Assembly (NCBI GenBank): GCA_022750355.1
Contig: JAKIVW010000039.1
Coordinates: forward strand, 1 to 12,836
Length of the DNA: 12,836 bases
Origin: Thermoplasmata archaeon
GTDB lineage: Archaea; Thermoplasmatota; Thermoplasmata; Lutacidiplasmatales; UBA184
Direction of reading: 5' to 3'
Positions within the stretch are counted from its first letter, which is position 1. Every line of letters begins with the position of its first letter. This document shows positions 6,708 to 12,836 of the stretch, piece after piece. The notes beneath the pieces are model-generated. The model was not told the origin of the DNA. It saw nothing but the letters and a program-made list of their open reading frames with translations, and ran no database searches. A program made the position numbers and the translations under genes.

Positions 6708-7913
6708 ATGAGGGTCTGCTTCCTGGCTCCCGAACTCCTGCCGAATCAGGGAGGGGTCGGAACGTACTCGGTCGAACTCCTTCGCGAGATGGCGGGCCGC
6801 GTGGACCTGACAGTCCTCACGCCGCTTCGAACGCGGGGGACCGACGTCTACGACCGACACCGCCTCGAAGAGTACTTCGGGCACCGCATCACCGTCCTTC
6901 CGATTTCAGAGGCTAAGGACACGTTTCGATACAATTTCGACTTCCAGCGAGCCGTACGTCGGACGGTCCCTGCCTTGATTCGGGAAGGGAAATTTGACCT
7001 GATCCATTCGCAACACGCTCACATGCCCGATCTGCTCTTAGGCCATTCATCGAAATTCCCACCGACCGTACGGACCATCCACACCACGATCGACGGCCAA
7101 CGTCACGGGATCAAGATCGCCCGCCACCTCCAGGGCGGCCTGGAACCGTCCGAACGGTACCAATTGTGGCTCGCCCCCGCCCTCCAGACAGCGGAGTGGA
7201 TGGTGTTGAACCGGGTCGGGGACAGTTACATCGCGGTCTCGGGTTGGATGGGCCAGGAGCTGATTCGGCGGGGATTCGCACCAGAGAGGGTCCATGTAAT
7301 CCACTGCGGCGGGGACCCTTCCCGGTTCGGGCCGGACCGCGGAAATGCGAGCCTGCTCCGATCTCGTCCGGACCGACGGGTGGTCCTGTTTCCGGGTCGG
7401 CCTACCATTGTCAAGGGGGCCGCGGTACTCGCACAGGCCCTGCCCCGGATCCTGGAGCAATTCCCATCCGCAGAGTTCGTGTTTACCGGAGGGGGCGCGG
7501 AAGACTTCCTCCAGCTCGTTCCATTATCGGAGACCCTTCGAAGTCACATCCGGTTTCTGGGCTACATCCCGTTCGATGACCTGCCCCGGATCTATGCTTC
7601 GGCGGACCTAGTAATCGCGCCGACCTACTACGAGAACTTCCCGATCCGGATCCTCGAGGCGTTGGCGTCGGGCGTGGCAGTGGTCGCCTCTTCCGTCGGG
7701 GGGATTCCCGAGGCGGTACGTCCCGGGTCGACCGGAACTCTCGTGCCGGCCGGGGATCCCGTCCGGCTCGCGGACGCGATCGTCGAGCTCCTCCGCGACG
7801 ATGCGCTTCGTGCACGAATGGGGCAACAAGGACGCCGTCTGATTGAGGAGAAGTTCTCGTGGTCCCGAGCCGCGGACGATACCCTCGAGCTGTATCGGAA
7901 GATAGCCGGATAG
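6708..7913 (+). CDS. GT4-family glycosyltransferase (GT-B fold)
   Basis: 401 residues, full length for the family. The N-terminal Rossmann-like domain begins MRVCFLAPELLPNQGGVGTY with the glycine loop GGVGTY (15-20). The C-terminal domain has FPGRPTIVKG (228-237, conserved R231/K236 contacting the nucleotide phosphates), FTGGGAED, RFLGYIPFDDLPRIYASAD and the EX7E donor-binding motif E309 to E317 in ENFPIRILEALASG, then GGIPE. This is a retaining, cytoplasmic transferase that adds a sugar from a nucleotide-sugar donor, probably UDP- or GDP-linked, to a lipid or glycan acceptor. It stands alone on the plus strand with its own promoter-like island, 210 bases before the GT2 gene. The neighbouring sugar-nucleotide genes point to surface glycan or N-glycan precursor assembly. 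The exact donor and acceptor cannot be read from sequence. Confidence 0.92.
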   Translation: MRVCFLAPELLPNQGGVGTYSVELLREMAGRVDLTVLTPLRTRGTDVYDRHRLEEYFGHRITVLPISEAKDTFRYNFDFQRAVRRTVPALIREGKFDLIHSQHAHMPDLLLGHSSKFPPTVRTIHTTIDGQRHGIKIARHLQGGLEPSERYQLWLAPALQTAEWMVLNRVGDSYIAVSGWMGQELIRRGFAPERVHVIHCGGDPSRFGPDRGNASLLRSRPDRRVVLFPGRPTIVKGAAVLAQALPRILEQFPSAEFVFTGGGAEDFLQLVPLSETLRSHIRFLGYIPFDDLPRIYASADLVIAPTYYENFPIRILEALASGVAVVASSVGGIPEAVRPGSTGTLVPAGDPVRLADAIVELLRDDALRARMGQQGRRLIEEKFSWSRAADDTLELYRKIAG

Positions 7914-7943
7914 CCGGAGCAGGCACCGATTGGCTGGCCCCAT

Positions 7944-7957
7944 CCCGGGCGCCCGGG
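7944..7957. repeat. Perfect 14-bp palindrome CCCGGGCGCCCGGG
   Basis: CCCGGGCGCCCGGG is self-complementary and lies 31 bases after the GT4 stop. It could form a tight GC hairpin, but no T run follows, so it is not a normal terminator. Confidence 0.35.
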
Positions 7958-8030
7958 CGCCACCATGGTATTGGGTTTGGCCGGACGAGCCCGCTCGGGG
8001 GCGGTATCAATCCACGCCGCCGAACGAGAC

Positions 8031-8046
8031 AGAAGTATTCTATTTG
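8031..8046 (+). promoter_or_regulatory. Possible promoter island upstream of GT2/HAD operon
   Basis: AGAAGTATTCTATTTG is an isolated A/T-rich block about 84 bases before ATG 8124. If it is a TATA element the transcript would start near 8066 and carry a leader of 50-60 bases. A second weaker island (CTTCATATG, 8118-8126) overlaps the ATG and would fit TTG 8163 as start. Confidence 0.3.
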
Positions 8047-8123
8047 ACCTGTGAACCGGACGCGGCCTCGTCCAGCGGGATCCGGGAGCGAGCTTTGGAA
8101 TCTGCCGATGGACCAAGCTTCAT

Positions 8124-9530
8124 ATGCCTTCTCGCGAAACAGTAGGGGTAGAAGGAGGGCCGTTGGCGCACGTACAGCCTCCTACTACGGGTCCCTTATC
8201 CGCCCCACCGACCGGGTGGACACCGGAGCTGACGGCGCGCTTCCGGGGCGCCGTCGGGGTAGTCATCCTGCCGACGCTGAACGAGGAGGAAGGGCTGGCC
8301 CACACGCTCGCGGAACTACGACGGCAACGACTCCACGCTCCGGAACGGCGGGTCGAGATTCTGATCATCGACGGGGGGTCGACCGACCGCACACTCGAGG
8401 TCGCCCGCGCCGCCGGTGTGCCGGCGGTTCGCCAGTCCGGAAGGGGAAAGGGTGCCGCGGTCCTCGAGACGATGCACTGGGTGCACGCCAACTCGATTCC
8501 GTTTGCCGTCGTTCTGGACGCGGACGCGACCTATCCTCCCGACCGGGTCTTGGATGCGCTCGACCTACTGGAGCAGAGCGCCGACCTCGTCGTGGGGGTT
8601 CGCCGCCCCGTGTCGGGCCCCGCGATCAGTTTCCGCGAGGCCACCCACCGACTCGGCAACATCGGGCTCAGTTACGCCGCCAGCCTGCTCTCGCGGCAGA
8701 CGATCTTTGACCTGTGCAGCGGGTTTTGGGGCGTCTCGACGCAACGATTCATCGAACTCGGGGTCGAACAGTCCTTCTTCGCAATCGAAGCCGAGATGGT
8801 CCTGAAAGCCGTTCGTCAGGGACTTCGCGTCGTACAGATTCCTGTCGAGTACCGCGAGCGCGTCGGAATCGCCAAGCTCCACGCGGTCCGGGACGGAAGT
8901 CGCATCCTCCTCGCGATCTTGAAGCACGGCCGACCGCCCATCGCCCGATCGCAGCCGGTCAATTCGGAAATTCCGGGCCCGGCCGAGCTCCTCTCGATTG
9001 GTCTCATCACCGGCAGCCGCGCCGCCGTCCTCGAGTGCCATCCGGCGGATTCGGCGGTCGCCGCGCGACTGGCCACCGTCCTCCGACGGAACTTCCCGGA
9101 AACGGTCGTTCAGATGGATCCCGGTCCGGCCGTCCCCTCGCGAGTGCCCGCCCCGGTCGAGGACGAAGGACCGACCCCCATGGTGATTTCACTCTCCACG
9201 GCAGGCGCGCCCAGCCCTGGGGCCCGGGCGGTCGCGGTGTCGATCGGATCTCACCGACGCCAGCTGACGGTCGAACTCCCCTCCGTGGACGCCCACATGA
9301 CCTCGACCAAGGTCCTGCCCCCCATCGGGTCCGCCCGCTCCGGGGCCTGGAAGTCCTCCGAGCACTCGGCGCGCAACGCCCGGTTCCCGTCCCTGGAAGT
9401 CCTTACGTCCCGGCTCAGCTACGACCCCATCGACCAACAGCGTGCCATGCTGTCCGCCAATGGATTCCGCGTGGTAGAGAAAGCACGACCCGTCGGCCAC
9501 GGATCGCCCGCACCGCTCGGAGAGGCGTGA
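8124..9530 (+). CDS. GT2-family glycosyltransferase (polyprenyl-phosphate sugar synthase-like) with C-terminal extension
   Basis: 468 residues. The GT-A domain covers about 45-270: VVILPTLNEEEG (46-57), IIDGGSTDRT (81-90), GRGKG (106-110), the metal-binding LDADATYPP (131-139, DAD at 132-134), DLCSGFWG (196-203), FAIEAEM (219-225) and IPVEYRERVG with KL (239-252). These are the marks of dolichyl-phosphate mannose/glucose synthase-like enzymes, which charge a polyprenyl phosphate with a sugar on the cytoplasmic face for N-glycosylation. No membrane helices are seen. Residues about 280-468 form an extra region I do not recognise (see findings). ATG 8124 gives a 45-residue polar N-terminal tail; TTG 8163 with AAGGAGGG just upstream is a real alternative. 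The stop overlaps the next gene by GTGA, so the two are one operon. Confidence 0.85.
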   Translation: MPSRETVGVEGGPLAHVQPPTTGPLSAPPTGWTPELTARFRGAVGVVILPTLNEEEGLAHTLAELRRQRLHAPERRVEILIIDGGSTDRTLEVARAAGVPAVRQSGRGKGAAVLETMHWVHANSIPFAVVLDADATYPPDRVLDALDLLEQSADLVVGVRRPVSGPAISFREATHRLGNIGLSYAASLLSRQTIFDLCSGFWGVSTQRFIELGVEQSFFAIEAEMVLKAVRQGLRVVQIPVEYRERVGIAKLHAVRDGSRILLAILKHGRPPIARSQPVNSEIPGPAELLSIGLITGSRAAVLECHPADSAVAARLATVLRRNFPETVVQMDPGPAVPSRVPAPVEDEGPTPMVISLSTAGAPSPGARAVAVSIGSHRRQLTVELPSVDAHMTSTKVLPPIGSARSGAWKSSEHSARNARFPSLEVLTSRLSYDPIDQQRAMLSANGFRVVEKARPVGHGSPAPLGEA

Positions 9531-10324
9531 ACGAGAAATCCTCGGGGCCGCTGATGGCCCCGGGCACGTCCGACGTCGCGTCCCAGCTCCGGGTCATTCT
9601 GGATTTCGACGGGACGCTCGTCGACCCTAACGTCGCGATCATCCTCGTCGAGGAGTTTGCGCCGAATGGTCGCGAAGTCGCCCACGAGATCGACATCCTG
9701 CTCCACGAGGGGAAGATCGGACTGCGCGAGGCCTGGCGGCGACAGGTCGCCCTCCTCTCCGCCGACCGGATGGGGGAGATGATCAAATTCGCCCGTCACC
9801 GGGTCCCCCTTCGGAAGGGCGCCCATGAAATGTTGGCCCTGCTCAAGCAGCATCAGATTCCGGTCACGGTCGTCTCCGGCGGGCTCGAATTCTACATTCG
9901 CGAGGTCCTGGAACGCGAAGGTCTGGACTTACCGATCCAATCGGACCGACTGACCGTCCTTCCGTCAGGGCAAATGAGCGTCGTCCATCCGTTCGAACAC
10001 CCCACCTGCCGGCTGTGTGGGATCTGCAAGGCCGGGATCGTGGACGACCGGTCGTCCGGACGTCGGAGCGTTTTCATCGCGGATGGTTCCACCGACCGGT
10101 ACGGAGCCGAGAGCGCCGACATCGTGTTCGCGCGCCGACGCCTTCTGGAGTTTTGCCGCCGCGTCGGGATCCCCAGCTTTCCCTTCGAGGATTTCGAACC
10201 GGTGACCGCCCAACTCACCCGATGGCTCGAGGGCACGGAACCGCTCCCGATCCGTCGGGCGGGCGGATTGGCCGATTCACCGTGCCCGATTTCCCAGGCG
10301 CTCGTGAGCACCCGAGCGGCGTGA
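9527..10324 (+). CDS. HAD-superfamily phosphatase, MtnX/SerB-like (HAD-IB)
   Basis: 265 residues from GTG 9527, which overlaps the GT2 stop by four bases (GTGA); ATG 9554 is an alternative. HAD motif I is LDFDGT (D26 nucleophile, D28 acid), motif II is VVSGG (S117), and motif IV is IADGSTD (D186, D190) followed by ESADIVFAR. A cap lies between motif I and II. The block HPTCRLCGICK (158-168) with C161, C164, C167 and K168 matches the CGxCK region of the MtnX (2-hydroxy-3-keto-5-methylthiopentenyl-1-phosphate phosphatase) group. It should hydrolyse a small phosphate ester in the cytoplasm. Because it is co-translated with a GT2 enzyme, a sugar-phosphate or lipid-phosphate substrate is as likely as methionine salvage. 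The tail after residue 235 is unconserved. Superfamily certain, substrate unknown. Confidence 0.85.
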   Translation: MNEKSSGPLMAPGTSDVASQLRVILDFDGTLVDPNVAIILVEEFAPNGREVAHEIDILLHEGKIGLREAWRRQVALLSADRMGEMIKFARHRVPLRKGAHEMLALLKQHQIPVTVVSGGLEFYIREVLEREGLDLPIQSDRLTVLPSGQMSVVHPFEHPTCRLCGICKAGIVDDRSSGRRSVFIADGSTDRYGAESADIVFARRRLLEFCRRVGIPSFPFEDFEPVTAQLTRWLEGTEPLPIRRAGGLADSPCPISQALVSTRAA

Positions 10325-10519
10325 CCAACGGTCGACACCCATTTCCTGGGGCCGGGTGCGAAGACCCTCCCAATCGTCGAGAGATATCGAGACAGGAGCG
10401 GAGGGGACCCCATTGCTCCGGCCACGGTACCTCGAGACCGACCCGCCGCACTGACGGTGAGGTGAACGGGCTCTGTAATACGATGGGGATATATACGTGT
10501 CAATGCGTATTACGAAACC
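10325..10519. other. Regulatory intergenic region upstream of the small ORF and TrmB-like gene
   Basis: No gene is visible between the HAD stop and 10520. The first 150 bases are GC-rich with no clear terminator. The last 45 bases are A/T-rich and hold a TATA box within an inverted repeat (10475-10513). Confidence 0.55.
10475..10513 (+). promoter_or_regulatory. TATA box centred in an 8-bp inverted repeat (promoter/operator)
   Basis: GTAATACG (10475-10482) and CGTATTAC (10506-10513) are exact reverse complements with a 23-base spacer. Between them is GATATATAC (10488-10496), the clearest TATA box of the window. The repeat centre (10494) and the TATATA centre (10492.5) nearly coincide, and the arms are 31 bases apart centre to centre, about three DNA turns, so a regulator could bind both arms on one face and block TBP/TFB. 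ATG 10520 lies about 27 bases after the TATA centre, the expected start point of transcription. A TrmB-type regulator is encoded just downstream, making self-regulation a natural hypothesis. Confidence 0.65.
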
Positions 10520-10678
10520 ATGCGACCGACCGGGTCCGGTTCCGCGACAGCGCGTCTCAACTCTGAAACTCTGATGGTTCTCGCGCCGATCCGGCGCCCC
10601 TCGACCCCTGGGATCGGCCGTTTCCGACCGGAGCGCCCGCCGACGGTCCAGCCGACCGTTCGAGCGGAGGAGAACTGA
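10520..10678 (+). CDS. Probable 52-residue leaderless small ORF upstream of the TrmB-like gene
   Basis: ATG 10520 sits where transcription from the TATA box at 10488-10496 should begin, so it would be a leaderless start. The frame runs 52 codons to TGA at 10676-10678 and ends two bases before GTG 10681 of the next gene. Its last codons contain GGAGGAG, the ribosome site of that gene, so translation of the small ORF would be coupled to the regulator. The peptide begins MRPTGSGSATARL and ends RPPTVQPTVRAEEN; it is rich in Arg, Pro and Thr, has no membrane helix or metal motif, and I do not recognise it. It may be a regulatory leader peptide, a small protein, or simply a leader of the mRNA. Codon third positions are mostly G/C like the neighbours. 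Confidence 0.45.
   Translation: MRPTGSGSATARLNSETLMVLAPIRRPSTPGIGRFRPERPPTVQPTVRAEEN
10666..10672 (+). promoter_or_regulatory. Shine-Dalgarno GGAGGAG for the TrmB-like gene
   Basis: GGAGGAG ends eight bases before GTG 10681 and lies inside the end of the small ORF. It supports 10681 as the start despite the long unconserved N-terminus. Confidence 0.55.
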
Positions 10679-10680
10679 AC

Positions 10681-11736
10681 GTGGATCGAACGTCGCGGCT
10701 TCCGCGCACGGATGTGCACACCTGGCCCGAACCCTCGGCGGCTCCGCGCCACACCGTTTCCGAACTCCCATCTCCGGCCTCCCTCGTCCAAGGACTGCGA
10801 CTGATCGGGATGCCCTCGCGGGAGGCTCGACTCTATTTGGCCCTCGTACGGGGCCCACTGGGAGTTCGAGAAGCCGCCGAGACGGCGGGCCTCCACCGCG
10901 CCACCGCCTACCGTGTCTTGCTCCGACTCCTCGACCGTGGGATGGTGGTGGGAGACGGACGTTCTCCGCAACGCTTCCACGCGGTCGCGCCCGATGTGTT
11001 GCTCCACCGACTGAACGGACTTTTCCAAGAAGAGGCCGAGATCGCTGCCCTCCTGGCGGAGGTCTACGGCCGTTGGGTAGTGGCCTCCCTTTCCACGGGA
11101 CCTACGGTCGAGGCAGCCGGCTCGGAGCGTCCTCGGATCCTCTCGGGAGAAGGTCGAGCGCCGCATCCCGTCCTCGCGGAGATCGGCGAAGCGCGACAAT
11201 CACTGGACGTTCTGGTTCGGCCCCTTTCCATGTCGCTCGCCCATCGAACCGGCCTCGCTCGCACCCTGGGCAAATTGGCCCGTCAGGGAGTGCGAGTCCG
11301 CGTAGTGACCGACGCCACCCCTGCGGATTATCGGTTTGCGACCGCCATGGCCCGCGAGGCCGGCGACCGGACGAATGCCGTTCAAGTCCGCCACTTTACC
11401 CCGGTCGTAGGACACTTCTACGCCATTGACGGCCGCCGGGTGATCCGCCTGCCCACCCTGGGGGTGTTCGGACGTGCGCCTCAGGTCGCGGTCATCGTCG
11501 AAGACCTCCCGCGCGTCCGCGCGCAGATGGCCCGATTCGAGGCGTTCTGGACCGAAGGCTCCGGGGCGCTCCGGGCGCCCCGCTCGACCCGCAGCTACGG
11601 TTGGCGCTCGTTGAACGAACCGACCACCCACCGTCCTACCCAATTCGGGGTGCCGGCCAACGGTTCTACCGAGCGGTCCGGGTTCACCAGCACGTGGCAA
11701 CCCGACCCCGACCGGTTCCGGCGTTCGATCGTCTAA
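10681..11736 (+). CDS. TrmB-family transcriptional regulator
   Basis: 351 residues. Residues 1-33 are a polar N-terminal extension. A winged helix-turn-helix spans about 34-110: LRLIGMPSREARLYLALVRG, then VREAAETAGLHRATAYRVLLRLLDRGMV (recognition helix 71-84) and a wing reaching FHAVAPDVLL, typical of TrmB. A coiled linker (105-130) leads to an effector domain (about 150-293) of the phospholipase-D-like TrmB type: LAEIGEARQSLDVLVRP, QGVRVRVVTDA, a GHFYAIDGRRVIR strand and VAVIVEDL. The last 55 residues are low-complexity and probably disordered. TrmB proteins bind sugars or other metabolites and control transport and sugar genes. It sits downstream of the TATA/inverted-repeat promoter and between sugar-nucleotide genes, so control of this island or of itself is likely (inference). 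Its 3' end converges on galU, 44 bases away. Confidence 0.87.
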   Translation: MDRTSRLPRTDVHTWPEPSAAPRHTVSELPSPASLVQGLRLIGMPSREARLYLALVRGPLGVREAAETAGLHRATAYRVLLRLLDRGMVVGDGRSPQRFHAVAPDVLLHRLNGLFQEEAEIAALLAEVYGRWVVASLSTGPTVEAAGSERPRILSGEGRAPHPVLAEIGEARQSLDVLVRPLSMSLAHRTGLARTLGKLARQGVRVRVVTDATPADYRFATAMAREAGDRTNAVQVRHFTPVVGHFYAIDGRRVIRLPTLGVFGRAPQVAVIVEDLPRVRAQMARFEAFWTEGSGALRAPRSTRSYGWRSLNEPTTHRPTQFGVPANGSTERSGFTSTWQPDPDRFRRSIV

Positions 11737-11780
11737 GCGGCCGATCGCGCGACCGGTTCCATCCGCCTCGGGTCGTCGTT

Positions 11781-12659
11781 CTACGGCGTACGCCGCTCGG
11801 ACGCGGGAGGTGGGGAGGGCCCCTCCGCCAGCACCCGTTCCAGGGCGGCGCGATACTCCGGGTCCCGGAGCCCAAATCGTAGATTGGTTTCGAACCACAG
11901 AAGTGGGGTACCCGTATCGTAGCGGCGCCCCTCGATGACGACTCCGACCACCGGTTCCTGGTCGGCCAGACGCTGGAGCGCGTCCGTCAGCTCTACCTCG
12001 TTCCTTCGTCCGGGGGGGGTCGCCCGGATGCAGTCGAAGATCCGGGGGCTCAGCCAGTAGGCCCCCGTGAGGGCGAACCGGCTCGGGGCGTCTTCCGCGC
12101 GGGGTTTCTCTACGAGTCGATCGATCCGGATGGCCTTCGGTCCGAGAGAGGTCCCGCCGACGATCCCGTACTGGTGGACCCGGTCCTCGGGAACCACCTC
12201 CAGGGCCACCGCGCTCCCCCGCGGGGCCCATCGGTCCGCCGCCATGCGGAGCTGGCTCAACACCGGCGGGTCGCACTCGTAGATCGAGTCCCCCAGAAGG
12301 ACCCCAAACGGTTCGCGTCCCACGTGTTGTTCCGCACACAGGACCGCGTGAGCGAGTCCGAGCGGCGCGCGTTGGCGGACAAAATGGATGGTCGCTTTCT
12401 CGCTGAGGGATTCCAATCCCTGGAGGGCGGGCTGGGAGTTCCAGGCGCCCAATTCGGGATTGTGATCGAAGTGGTCCTCGAGCGCCCGTTTCCCTCGGCC
12501 CGTTACGATGATGATGTCGTCCGCGCCGCTCGCTACGGCTTCCTCGACCACGTACTGGATGACCGGCCGACCGACCACGGGGAGCATCTCCTTCGGCATG
12601 CTCTTCGTCACGGGCAAGAACCGGGTTCCGAGCCCGGCCGCTGGAATGACGACCTTCAT
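11781..12659 (-). CDS. galU: UTP-glucose-1-phosphate uridylyltransferase
   Basis: 292 residues from ATG 12659. The nucleotidyltransferase signature MKVVIPAAGLGTRFLPVTKS is at the very N-terminus, followed by MPKEMLPVVGRPVIQYVVEEA (21-41), both typical of GalU. Further on come the LGDSIY segment, RVHQYGIVGG, RLVEKP, TGAYWLSPRIF and GRRYDTGTPLLWFETN, in the usual order. It makes UDP-glucose from UTP and glucose-1-phosphate in the cytoplasm. The frame is open upstream to the window edge, but ATG 12659 matches the family start exactly and overlaps the preceding stop by ATGA, so it is preferred to GTG 12728. Operon with the upstream gene (probable UDP-glucose dehydrogenase), which would use its product. 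A thymidylyltransferase (RmlA-like) is a less likely reading. Confidence 0.92.
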   Translation of the reverse strand: MKVVIPAAGLGTRFLPVTKSMPKEMLPVVGRPVIQYVVEEAVASGADDIIIVTGRGKRALEDHFDHNPELGAWNSQPALQGLESLSEKATIHFVRQRAPLGLAHAVLCAEQHVGREPFGVLLGDSIYECDPPVLSQLRMAADRWAPRGSAVALEVVPEDRVHQYGIVGGTSLGPKAIRIDRLVEKPRAEDAPSRFALTGAYWLSPRIFDCIRATPPGRRNEVELTDALQRLADQEPVVGVVIEGRRYDTGTPLLWFETNLRFGLRDPEYRAALERVLAEGPSPPPASERRTP

Positions 12660-12836
12660 CGGGAGCGCCTCGGGGTCCGCACGGCGCGAGTGGGGCTTCG
12701 GGTGACGGAGTGGGAGGGCCTCTCCCACGGAGAGTCGATCGAACGGGCGCTCGGGGTACCAAGTCCTACCCAGCGGAGGTCGGCACGCCTCCGGACACGT
12801 AGGGGAAGGGCGCGGCGGATATCCACCACCAACCGA
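12656..12836 (-). CDS. C-terminal end of a probable nucleotide-sugar (UDP-glucose) dehydrogenase, 5' part outside window
   Basis: A frame open from the window edge for 59 codons ends at TGA 12658-12656, overlapping the galU ATG as ATGA. Its first residues, LVVDIRRALPLRVRRRADL followed by RWVGLGTP, look like the end of the UDP-glucose/GDP-mannose dehydrogenase C-terminal domain, where a strand V-V-D-x-R-R is followed by a short helix and a strand ending in a G-x-G. A polar, Arg/Ser-rich tail of about 30 residues follows. Such an enzyme oxidises UDP-glucose to UDP-glucuronate with NAD, the next step after GalU and before the 4-epimerase. The match is short and the call is tentative; the stop/start overlap makes the reading frame itself fairly credible. 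Confidence 0.5.
   Translation of the reverse strand, partial: RLVVDIRRALPLRVRRRADLRWVGLGTPSARSIDSPWERPSHSVTRSPTRAVRTPRRSR

Noticed and set aside
8714..9526. Upstream extension of the HAD phosphatase frame into the GT2 gene
   Set aside because: The frame is open by chance; the translation is Arg/Pro-rich, and GTG 9527 overlapping the GT2 stop is the natural start.
10377..10392. Direct repeat TCGAGA-GATA-TCGAGA upstream of the regulator
   Set aside because: Only six bases per copy and this hexamer recurs elsewhere in the window, so it is not distinguishable from chance.
11737..11780. Possible bidirectional terminator between the TrmB-like gene and galU
   Set aside because: The 44 bases are GC-rich with no T run on either strand and no clean stem-loop.
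11200..12762. A 520-codon open frame on the minus strand spanning galU and part of the TrmB-like gene
   Set aside because: It is a frame shadow of galU and antisense to the regulator; the translation is Arg/Gly/Pro-rich without any domain, while galU in the other frame is a clear family member.
1..12836. Search for tRNA, rRNA, CRISPR repeats, insertion sequences and integrase sites
   Set aside because: No clover-leaf, spaced direct repeat array, terminal inverted repeat pair or transposase-like protein was recognised by eye.

Overview
The window looks like a piece of a GC-rich archaeal chromosome, most likely from the Thermoplasmata or a close relative (inference). The reasons are a thermopsin-family secreted protein, a DUF1616 membrane protein, a TrmB-type transcription regulator, secreted domains crowded with N-X-S/T sequons, and short A/T-rich islands (one a textbook TATATA box) sitting about 20-32 bases upstream of several starts in otherwise GC-rich DNA. 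No tRNA, rRNA, CRISPR array, transposase or phage gene was found.

Layout. Bases 1-2021 (minus) hold the first 673 codons of a secreted thermopsin-like protein that runs into a beta-helix region and leaves the window. A divergent intergenic region (2022-2314) with two perfect 14-bp palindromes separates it from a plus-strand pair: a UDP-glucuronate/UDP-glucose 4-epimerase-type enzyme and, translationally overlapped, a large polytopic membrane protein resembling GT-C glycosyltransferases. Converging on this pair is a minus-strand pair: a DUF1616 membrane protein with a sequon-rich outer domain, then a 59-residue two-helix membrane protein. After a second divergent region come a GT4 glycosyltransferase, then a GT2 glycosyltransferase with an unexplained C-terminal extension, joined by a 4-bp overlap to a HAD phosphatase of the MtnX/SerB-like type. 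A third intergenic region carries a clear TATA box centred inside an inverted repeat; it drives a probable 52-codon leaderless small ORF followed two bases later by a TrmB-like regulator. Convergent to the regulator, on the minus strand, are GalU-type UTP-glucose-1-phosphate uridylyltransferase and, overlapping it by ATGA, what appears to be the C-terminal end of a nucleotide-sugar (UDP-glucose) dehydrogenase that enters from the right edge.

How the parts fit. GalU, the putative UDP-glucose dehydrogenase and the 4-epimerase would together turn glucose-1-phosphate into UDP-glucose, UDP-glucuronate and UDP-galacturonate. The GT2 and GT4 enzymes and the GT-C-like membrane protein could build and transfer glycans, and the thermopsin-like and DUF1616 proteins are obvious sequon-bearing acceptors. 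I therefore read the window as a surface-glycan / protein-glycosylation island with its own TrmB-type regulator. The pathway assignment is inference from family membership and context. The least described parts are the regulator module with its small ORF, the GT2 extension and the small DUF1616 partner.
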